5,219 bases of DNA, taken from positions 1 through 5,219 of the forward strand of contig WQWK01000163.1 of assembly GCA_009785395.1 (NCBI GenBank). Reading direction: 5' to 3'. The first letter of the stretch is position 1, and each line of letters opens with the position of its first letter. The stretch comes from Conexibacteraceae bacterium. GTDB taxonomy: Bacteria; Actinomycetota; Thermoleophilia; Solirubrobacterales; Solirubrobacteraceae. Below the pieces are notes generated by a model. It had not been told where the DNA came from. It was given only the letters and a program-made list of their open reading frames with translations, and did no database searches. The translations under genes were made by a program, and so were the position numbers. Of the stretch, positions 1-5,219 are shown piece by piece.

Positions 1-1
1 C

Positions 2-1102
2 ATAGGTACAACCGCTACGCGGGCGACCACGCCTGTCCTCAGCAAAACTGCGACACCGCAGCCAAGGCATACGCCTCTCGAAAGACTCTCCCCCGCCGAG
101 CTCGCCGGCCAGCGGATCATCTACGCCTACCCCGGCACCACGCCCCCACCCGAGTTGCTGCGTCGTATACGCCGCGGAGAAGCCGCCGGAGTCATCTTCT
201 TCGGTCCCAACATCACGAGCCGCAGCCAATTGCGAGCGGTGATCCGCCGGCTGCAGCAGGCCAACAACTCCAGCCCCATCAATGCGCCGCTGCTGATGAT
301 CGTCGACCAGGAGGGCGGTATCGTGCGTCGACTGCCAGGCGCTCCAAACCAGTCCCAGAGGCAGCTGGGTCAGAGCGCGCGCGGCGAATTGCTCTCGCGC
401 CAAGCGGGAGCAGGTGCAGCTGCCAACCTCGCCACCGTCGGGCTGAATGTCAACCTCGCCCCGGTCATGGACGTGTACCAACACCCAGGGGACTTCATCG
501 ACCAGTTCGAACGGTCCTACAGTTCGAGTCCCGCGCGCGTCGCCACGCTCGGCCGCGGGTTCATCGAAGCACTACAAGCCGGCGGGGTCGCGGCAACCGC
601 CAAGCACTTTCCCGGGCTTGGCGCGGCGGCTCGTGGCCAAGACACTGACGAAGGTCCCGTCCGACTCGATGTGCCGCTCTCACAGCTGCGGGCGGTCGAT
701 GAGGCGCCATACCGTTCGGCGATCGCCGCCGGTGCGCGGCTTGTCATGCTCTCGTGGGCGGTCTATCCGGCCATCGACCCGGAGCCGCCGGCGGGGCTCT
801 CGCCCACCGTCATCGCCGGAGAGCTTCGCCGCCGCCTTGGCTTTGCAGGCGTGACCATCACCGACAGCCTCGGGGCCGGGGCGCTGGATGGGTTCGGCGG
901 TTCCGCTGAACGGGCGGTTCTTGCCGCGCGAGCTGGAGACGACCTGCTGCTCTGCTCTGCCCGCTATGTCGCAGACAACAGCCCCGCCGAGGGCGTTGCG
1001 GCCCTCCACGGCCTCGTGGCCGCGCTGAGCGACCACACGCTCGCCCGCGCGGACGCCGAAGCTGCTGCCAGCCGGGTGCTCGCCTTGCGGCGGCAGCCAT
1101 AG
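2..1102 (+). CDS. Glycoside hydrolase family 3 protein (beta-N-acetylhexosaminidase-like), 5' end outside window
   Basis: This is a single-domain GH3 enzyme, a family of retaining glycosidases that remove beta-linked sugars such as N-acetylglucosamine from cell-wall fragments. The frame is open from base 2 with no ATG, GTG or TTG before 155. The TTG at 155 would remove the first barrel strand (AGQRIIYAYPG), so the true start is upstream. Counting from base 2 (366 residues visible), the GH3 landmarks are VDQEGG with D102, the NLAPVMDV strand, KHFPG at 201-205, and ITDSL, whose D288 matches the catalytic nucleophile. The visible N-terminus is a Thr/Pro/Ala-rich stretch before the barrel, which suggests an exported or lipid-anchored protein, but the signal peptide is not seen. 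The NagZ-type acid/base dyad D-S-H is replaced by D214-T215-D216, so the histidine is missing. There is no second GH3 domain. Family assignment is firm; the substrate is inferred. Confidence 0.9.
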   Translation: MGTTATRATTPVLSKTATPQPRHTPLERLSPAELAGQRIIYAYPGTTPPPELLRRIRRGEAAGVIFFGPNITSRSQLRAVIRRLQQANNSSPINAPLLMIVDQEGGIVRRLPGAPNQSQRQLGQSARGELLSRQAGAGAAANLATVGLNVNLAPVMDVYQHPGDFIDQFERSYSSSPARVATLGRGFIEALQAGGVAATAKHFPGLGAAARGQDTDEGPVRLDVPLSQLRAVDEAPYRSAIAAGARLVMLSWAVYPAIDPEPPAGLSPTVIAGELRRRLGFAGVTITDSLGAGALDGFGGSAERAVLAARAGDDLLLCSARYVADNSPAEGVAALHGLVAALSDHTLARADAEAAASRVLALRRQP

Positions 1103-1188
1103 TGTGTCCACCGGCTCGAGGGGCCGCACCGCAGCAACTCGAGCGTTTGTGAAGAGTTTTTGGCACGTGCCTCATCGGGCAGGTTGGC

Positions 1189-1194
1189 GAGGAA
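1189..1194 (+). promoter_or_regulatory. Shine-Dalgarno site of the secreted-protein gene
   Basis: GAGGAA lies nine bases before the ATG at 1204 and directly abuts another in-frame ATG at 1195, which is too close to use. It supports 1204 as the start. No comparable site precedes the alternative GTG codons at 1104 and 1149. The stretch 1103-1203 also holds a 10-base palindrome at 1162-1171 but no convincing promoter hexamers. Confidence 0.55.
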
Positions 1195-1203
1195 ATGGCG
1201 CTC

Positions 1204-2658
1204 ATGAAGGGCTCTTGGCGTTCGCCGCGGGATTCCTGGCCTGCCTGGCGCTCGCGTTGAGCCCCTCGGTGGCGCGGGCGCAGAGCGCGTTGGTCGCGCT
1301 CACGGGGCCCACCACCAAGGCACCATCACCCGGCGGCCTGCGCGCCGCCCCCGTGCTGGAGGGGCGCGCGCTCGTGTGGGCCGTCGCAGGGCCACACGAA
1401 ACCGAGGTGGTGCAGAGCGAGGTACCTGGGCAGCCGCCCGTGACGCTTGGCGACCTGCCCAGCGGGCAGCTCGCGCTTGCCGCCTCGCCACGCCAGCTGG
1501 TGGTCAGCCGCTCGGTCCAGTTCTGTCCCCAGGCCGACTCGTGCACCCCCAGCTACAGCTATTGGCGCTCTGCCTCAGGCGAGACGCTCACCGGTTTCAC
1601 CGATCCGCAGTTCGGGGTGGTGCAGGTGAGCGGAGAATGGCTCGGGTACACCGAGACCGGCAACTTCGCGGTGGGCGACCCGTTCGAGCCTGCCACCCCG
1701 CCGCTGCGCCTTGGCTTTCCCACCCACCCGACGCTTGCCTACCCGTACCTCGCCTCGGTGATCCAACCAAAAGACGCGCTCGCCTCGGTGATCGTGACCG
1801 ACCTACCCACCGGCGCCGTCGTGCTGCAGGTGCCGGAGGGGCCCGGTGGGGGCACTCTCGAATCCGATGATCTCGACACGCTGCAGAGCGACGGCACCGT
1901 GGTCGTGGACGCCGCGCAACCGACGCAGCCCGCGCGAGGCTCGACCGGCGGGCTGCCGGGGTGGGCATCGCCCGCGCAACCCAGCGTGCATCCGCTCCCG
2001 GCGCTCAGCGGCGCGGTCGGCATCACGATCGCAGATGGCCTCGTCGCCGGCGAACTGCGCCCGCCCGACGAAGTCGGGACAAAGCGCCTGCGAGTGGTGA
2101 ATCTCGCCGGGACCGTAGTTGCCGAACGCACGGTCACCAGCCCGCTTGGCGCCCTCGCCTTCGACGGGGCCCGGCTCGTGTGGGCGCAGGAACCGTGCAC
2201 GGTCGCCTACGCCTCGGTGTGGAACATCGGTGAAACGCCGCCCGCCCCAGCGGACGCTCGCTGCGCGTTGGTCGGAGTGTCGGTCCCCCCTCCCCCGATG
2301 CGCCTGCACGGGGGTCGCCTCCACCTGACACTCCGCTGCCCCGAGTCCGCGACGGCCACCGGCTGCCCCGGCCGGCTCTGGGTGCGCGCGAGGGCCGCCA
2401 GCGGGGCCGGGCCCGGCGCGCAGGGACTCGCGATCCTCGGCCACGTCTCCTACAGGCTCGCTGCGGGGTCCCGGCGGCGGATCGCGATCGACCTCGACCG
2501 CCGGATCCGTCGCTTCCTCGCCGCCGGGACCGTCATCGTGCAGGCAGAGGCGATCGCCAGCCGCCCGACAGGCGAACGTCCCACGCAGGATCCGGGGGGT
2601 GGGCAGTGTGCGCTTCTCCCTGAAGCCGCGCGGCCGGCCCATGGGCACCGCGCACTGA
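1204..2658 (+). CDS. Secreted Thermoleophilia-type protein, beta-rich body plus Cys-containing C-terminal domain; two apparent frameshifts
   Basis: I recognise no enzymatic function. With one G added to the run at 1209-1211 and one removed from the run at 2594-2599, the gene gives 484 residues. It then starts MKGLLAFAAG, has a hydrophobic signal segment and a likely cleavage after ARA (residue 26), and ends SLKPRGRPMGTAH-stop. The body (about 27-365) is rich in short beta strands such as ALVWAVAGP and ARLVWAQEP and resembles a beta-propeller. Cys108/Cys115 and Cys332/Cys354 may form disulfides. The C-terminal domain (about 366 on) carries LTLRC...TGC (Cys379, Cys388) followed by strands and a basic RRIRRFLAAGTV stretch, a module I associate with exported Thermoleophilia proteins. 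Uncorrected, the body frame is open from 1104 to 3389, but codons before 1212 lack the G/C third-position bias and the part after 2658 is antisense to a better gene. It follows the GH3 gene by about 100 bases. It could also be a decaying gene. Confidence 0.65.
1749..1793 (+). repeat. 15-bp direct repeat within the secreted-protein gene
   Basis: CTCGCCTCGGTGATC occurs exactly at 1749-1763 and 1779-1793, a period of 30 bases or ten codons. It makes the peptide LASVI appear twice, separated by QPKDA. Because the repeat is in frame it leaves the protein intact; it may be a small tandem duplication or a chance of codon bias in similar beta strands. Confidence 0.6.
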
Positions 2659-2668
2659 CCCGGCGGCT

Positions 2669-3919
2669 TCAGCGGCTGGGCCGCGTCGCGATCTCGACGC
2701 CGTGCGGCGTCTCGAACGCCAGCAGGATTTCGCCGTCGGCGGTGACAGCCGAGCTGACCTGTTTGTCTTCGTTTTCCCTGCTCAGCAGGCTCGCGCCGCC
2801 GAGGCGCCGCCCGTTACCGACCCTCGCGCGCAGTCGCCCGCTCAGGTGCCCGCCGCGCACGCCTTCCCACGCAACCACGTACTCGCCCTGCTCGCCGATC
2901 GCGAGCGCCCGCAGTTCTTCGCCCCGCCACGCGCCCAGCTGGGGCCCGGCACAGCCTCCGCCCGGCCGACAGACCGACAGCGCGTTGTGCCGTGCGGCGC
3001 TCCCGGCGAGCAGCGCCCAGCCGTCCGCGGCGACCGCCGCCTGGCGCACGCGTTCGATCGCAGGCGGCGCGAACGGCGGCTCAAATACGCCGCCCGGCGC
3101 TCCTCGCGAGAGCCACACGCCCGGTTCGCCACTGAGGATCGCGAGCTGCGCGCCCGAGGAGAGCGTCGCCACATCGAGCGCTCGCGGCGGCCGTTCGGTG
3201 AGGTCGCCGCGCCGCACCAGCAGCGTGCGAGCTGCCCGCCGAATGCCGCGCGCGCTCCACACGGCGCCGCGAAGGGAGCCTTCGTCCTGCCAGGTGATGT
3301 GCAGCCTGCCCGACGCGTCGAAACCCGCGAACACGCCTTCGATGGTGCTCGACAGTTCGTCGATGGGCTGCGGAGCGCCGAAGCCGTGACCGGGCCACGC
3401 GAGATTCACATACGCGCCGGCGGGCTGAAACATGAACCACACGACCGCGGCGCGCCCCCCGGGGCCGAGCGTCACCTGCGGCGCTTCCTCGGCCGACAGG
3501 TTCGCGCCAAGCGGCGACAGCCGCACGACCGGGCCGAGGCCGCGAGGTCCGACACGGACAGCCCTCACCGCGTCTTCGGCCGTCGTGAGCCACGCGACGA
3601 CCGCCCGGCCGTGGCCGTCGATGGCCGCGCCCAGTGGTGCCGCGCCGCCGCGGCCGACTCTGCGCGCCGCGCCGAAGCGCGCTGCGCCCGGCGGCCTCAA
3701 CGCGACGAACGTGTGGTGGGGGCCATCCCACGCCAAGATCGCCCAGCCGTCCGGCGCGGCTGCCACGACAGGAGGTCGTTCGCCTTCCAGCCCCGCACCC
3801 GCGCTGCCCGCGATCCGCGCCAGCCGCCACGGTGAGCGCGCCCAGGCGTTGCCGGCGGCCGCGGCGATCAGCGCGACCAGCGCCAGGACGATGGGTCCGC
3901 CGATCCTGCTCGTTGTCAC
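2669..3919 (-). CDS. Secreted eight-repeat beta-propeller-like protein of unknown function
   Basis: The 416-residue product begins with a GTG at 3919 and has a classic signal peptide: basic start, hydrophobic core VLALVALIAAAAG, cleavage likely after AWA at residue 27. The mature part repeats a pattern of the type (D/G)xxGxxxVxW about every 43-53 residues. Examples end at W64 (DGWAILAW), W110 (GHGRAVVAW), W161 (GPGGRAAVVW), W210 (DASGRLHITW), near 263 and 306 in degenerate form, W351 (GEQGEYVVAW) and F402 (ADGEILLAF). Such strand-turn-strand units are typical of beta-propellers that bind ligands outside the cell. Cys317 and Cys323 could pair. No catalytic motif is visible. A G-run about ten bases before the GTG is only a weak ribosome binding site. 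The gene converges on the plus-strand secreted-protein gene, leaving 10 bases between their stops. The long plus-strand frames through it are Arg/Pro-rich shadows. That it is a real gene is well supported; its function is unknown. Confidence 0.85.
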   Translation of the reverse strand: MTTSRIGGPIVLALVALIAAAAGNAWARSPWRLARIAGSAGAGLEGERPPVVAAAPDGWAILAWDGPHHTFVALRPPGAARFGAARRVGRGGAAPLGAAIDGHGRAVVAWLTTAEDAVRAVRVGPRGLGPVVRLSPLGANLSAEEAPQVTLGPGGRAAVVWFMFQPAGAYVNLAWPGHGFGAPQPIDELSSTIEGVFAGFDASGRLHITWQDEGSLRGAVWSARGIRRAARTLLVRRGDLTERPPRALDVATLSSGAQLAILSGEPGVWLSRGAPGGVFEPPFAPPAIERVRQAAVAADGWALLAGSAARHNALSVCRPGGGCAGPQLGAWRGEELRALAIGEQGEYVVAWEGVRGGHLSGRLRARVGNGRRLGGASLLSRENEDKQVSSAVTADGEILLAFETPHGVEIATRPSR

Positions 3920-4024
3920 AGTTCGAGAACCCCCGTCGCGCGGGGATGTTGCGAGCGGGCGATGCGCTGCTCAGAACCCCAGCACTTTCGGGGGACCATC
4001 AGGCACTACGGTGCTCGGTAGAGG
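3920..4024 (-). other. Intergenic stretch between the 57-residue gene and the propeller-like gene
   Basis: This 105-base gap contains a small hairpin GCAC-loop-GTGC at 4003-4014, a CCCC/GGGG inverted repeat with a nine-base loop at 3977-3994, and CCCCG/CGGGG at 3931-3945. None is followed by a T-tract on the minus strand good enough to call a terminator, and no clear promoter hexamers were found. It should hold the end of the deaminase transcript and the leader of the propeller gene, and it coincides with the change in base composition. Confidence 0.4.
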
Positions 4025-4198
4025 TCAGCGAAGAAGCTCCTCACTTACCTCGACTGGACGCCAGTGCCGTGGTGTGGGTGACGCTGTTTGAGCGTCTCGG
4101 ATCTCCTCGCGAACCCGCTTGGCTACCTGCTCGGGATCAAACCCTTTTCGCAGCCATTGGAGATCCGCGTCGGTCGCGGTTCGGATGTTCTCGCTCAC
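4025..4198 (-). CDS. 57-residue charged protein, translationally coupled to the deaminase gene
   Basis: I do not recognise this protein. It starts with a GTG at 4198 that overlaps the TGA of the deaminase gene by four bases (GTGA) and stops at 4025. A strong GGAGG ribosome binding site sits seven bases upstream. The product begins MSENIRTATDADLQWL; residues about 11-38 (TDADLQWLRKGF, then DPEQVAKRVREEIRD) look like one or two amphipathic helices rich in Arg, Lys, Glu and Asp. The tail is PTPRHWRPVEVSEELLR. It has no signal peptide, membrane segment or cysteine, so it is probably cytosolic. Overlap plus ribosome binding site argue for co-expression with the deaminase, as with a partner, antitoxin or regulator, but no role can be read from the sequence. 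Known AvcID systems use an RNA antitoxin upstream of avcD, so a downstream protein would differ from that. It could also be an unrelated small gene carried on the same island. Confidence 0.75.
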   Translation of the reverse strand: MSENIRTATDADLQWLRKGFDPEQVAKRVREEIRDAQTASPTPRHWRPVEVSEELLR

Positions 4199-5219
4199 GT
4201 TTCGTCCTCCGTGTCAGTTGGGATGGGGACCTTAAGTCCGATGGTTTTTGAAATAAGCTGCACGAAGTCTTCTGTCAGCTCGCTCTCGAGCTCAGCGATG
4301 CGGGTAGTCGGAAGCGCTGGCCCCCCGAAGGCAAATGATCCCGCGCTTTGCAGCACTCTGGGAGTCGCCGCCTGTCGCGCGCTCGTGGCCATGGCGCGCC
4401 CTCGAGCATCCTTGCGACTTGTCGGTCCAAAGTCAAAGTACTGTGGATAGACCCGTGGCGCTACGCCGATGTACTGCTCGAAGACCACCTCGCCGTCTAC
4501 AATTCCAGGTCGCTCCGGCTCTAGGACGACTACGTCGTCGTGAAGGTCGCGGGCAAGGCTCTTGGCGTAGGGGTGCATGTAGAGAACACGCTTTATCTCG
4601 CTTGCGATCATATGCCGGACACAGTTGTGGCAAGGAAAGGTGGTACAGACGAGCGTCGACTGATCGATCGCCACACCTCGGCGGGCGGCAGTCGTGATCG
4701 CGTCCATCTCAGCGTGAACCGATCGCCCAAACTCTGTGATCGAGCTGAAGCGAGTGCCGCTGACCGCCCGTAGGAAATCATCGAGCTTGTCCTCGGGAAC
4801 GTCGAACCCATCCGGATCGAGCTTCGTGAGGCGCCTTTGATTTGCCCATTTGGTGCGCGCCATCTGGACAAGTAGCTCGCGCGCGATTCTCCGTTGCCAG
4901 AGAGTGTTCGAATCGAGTGGTGGCTGCCGCGCGAAGTCGCGCCCATCGGGCTCGTCGGGTGACCAATATATTCCACCCTTGCCGGAGGGCACCTCGTTGG
5001 TGCCCACAGCGAGAAGGTCGCCCGCCGCACTGATGATCGCGGCGCCGACTTGGCGCCCCATCTCGGCGCTGCGAAGCCCAGCGCCGAAGGCATGGTACAT
5101 AGCCTGTTCCTCGCGGTAGGGAGGGACGAACGGCTCTCCGAAGATGAGGCTCACGATCCGTGGGACCACATCACTCAGAGTTGTCTCGCTGCGGCCGTCC
5201 ACGAAGAAGTCAGCCAGCG
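4195..5219 (-). CDS. avcD: AvcD-type anti-phage deoxycytidylate/dCTP deaminase, catalytic part; 5' end outside window
   Basis: The product is a zinc-dependent deaminase converting dCTP/dCMP to the uracil forms. In AvcD-type phage defence this drains the dC pool needed for phage DNA synthesis. Numbering from the internal GTG at 5202, zinc and catalytic residues are H163-A-E165 in SVHAEMDAI and P190-C191-x-x-C194 in TTFPCHNCVRHM. Features shared with AvcD rather than plain dCMP deaminase are LIFGEPF, LRSAEMGRQVGAAI, GTNEVPSGKGGIYW, DGRDF, the roughly 70-residue stretch from there to HAE, and FEQYIGVAPRVY followed by RKDARG. The frame stays open beyond 5202 (LADFFV before it, also AvcD-like), so the GTG is probably not the start. 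AvcD proteins usually carry an N-terminal P-loop domain, expected past 5219. The gene is less GC-rich than its left-hand neighbours and overlaps the 57-residue gene. The deaminase fold is near certain; the AvcD assignment is by recognised motifs, and the P-loop domain is unseen. Confidence 0.85.
   Translation of the reverse strand, partial: LADFFVDGRSETTLSDVVPRIVSLIFGEPFVPPYREEQAMYHAFGAGLRSAEMGRQVGAAIISAAGDLLAVGTNEVPSGKGGIYWSPDEPDGRDFARQPPLDSNTLWQRRIARELLVQMARTKWANQRRLTKLDPDGFDVPEDKLDDFLRAVSGTRFSSITEFGRSVHAEMDAITTAARRGVAIDQSTLVCTTFPCHNCVRHMIASEIKRVLYMHPYAKSLARDLHDDVVVLEPERPGIVDGEVVFEQYIGVAPRVYPQYFDFGPTSRKDARGRAMATSARQAATPRVLQSAGSFAFGGPALPTTRIAELESELTEDFVQLISKTIGLKVPIPTDTEDET
4206..4210 (-). 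promoter_or_regulatory. Shine-Dalgarno site for the 57-residue protein
   Basis: On the minus strand this reads GGAGG, a full match to the anti-Shine-Dalgarno core, seven bases before the GTG at 4198. It lies inside the last codons of the deaminase gene, and its placement decides the start of the small gene. Confidence 0.8.

Noticed and set aside
155..1102. TTG at 155 as the start of the GH3 gene
   Set aside because: It would cut off the first conserved barrel strand, and the same frame is open and GH3-like back to the window edge.
1162..1171. Palindrome GGCACGTGCC as an operator
   Set aside because: A single 10-base palindrome without a second site or promoter nearby is expected by chance in GC-rich DNA.
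1104..3389. A single 761-residue protein on the plus strand
   Set aside because: The last 240 residues are a Ser/Arg/Pro-rich shadow antisense to a gene with a signal peptide and regular repeats, and the first 36 codons lack coding bias. Two indels explain it better.
2702..3835. 377-residue plus-strand frame
   Set aside because: Arg-rich and featureless, antisense to the propeller-like gene; typical of shadow frames in high-GC DNA.
3977..3994. CCCC/GGGG inverted repeat as a terminator for the deaminase transcript
   Set aside because: Only a four-base stem with a nine-base loop and no T-tract.
3916..3999. 27-codon minus-strand frame ending in a TGA overlapping the GTG of the propeller gene
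   Set aside because: No ribosome binding site and no recognisable composition; the overlap alone is weak evidence for a leader peptide.
4195..5219. Ordinary dCMP deaminase (ComEB-like)
   Set aside because: Those are about 150 residues with little sequence before the HAE motif; here more than 160 residues with AvcD-like motifs precede it and about 140 follow PCxxC.
1..5219. tRNA, rRNA, CRISPR array or insertion sequence
   Set aside because: No cloverleaf, spaced repeats, transposase or terminal inverted repeats could be found by reading both strands.

Overview
The window looks like chromosome from a high-GC actinobacterium, most likely of the class Thermoleophilia (Solirubrobacterales and relatives). 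The reasons are the G+C- and third-position-rich codon use, a stand-alone GH3 enzyme with a K-H-F-P-G-L-G-A-A active-site loop, and two secreted repeat proteins of a style common in that group. This placement rests on family resemblance only; no marker gene or RNA gene is present.

Layout. (1) 2-1102, plus strand: a glycoside hydrolase family 3 enzyme whose start lies left of the window. (2) 1204-2658, plus strand: a secreted protein with a signal peptide, a beta-rich body and a cysteine-bearing C-terminal domain. It reads properly only if two single-base indels are corrected, one in a GGG run at 1209-1211 and one in a six-G run at 2594-2599. As deposited, the frame runs on antisense through the next gene to 3389. 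(3) 2669-3919, minus strand: a second secreted protein built of about eight repeats of roughly 43-53 residues, probably a beta-propeller, ending 10 bases from gene 2. (4) 3920-4024: a short intergenic stretch with small hairpins and nothing firmly identifiable. (5) 4025-4198, minus strand: a 57-residue protein that overlaps the gene upstream of it by four bases (GTGA) and has a strong GGAGG ribosome binding site. (6) 4195-5219, minus strand: the catalytic part of a zinc-dependent deoxycytidylate/dCTP deaminase of the anti-phage AvcD type, cut by the right edge.

The left three quarters resembles ordinary chromosome encoding cell-envelope or secreted proteins. The right quarter (from about 4025) is clearly less GC-rich and probably an acquired defence module. 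AvcD-type enzymes destroy the dC nucleotide pool during phage infection. The small protein translated right behind the deaminase is unrecognised and is the most novel element here: its coupling to the deaminase suggests a partner or regulator, but that is inference. The N-terminal P-loop domain expected in AvcD, and any upstream RNA antitoxin, would lie beyond position 5219.
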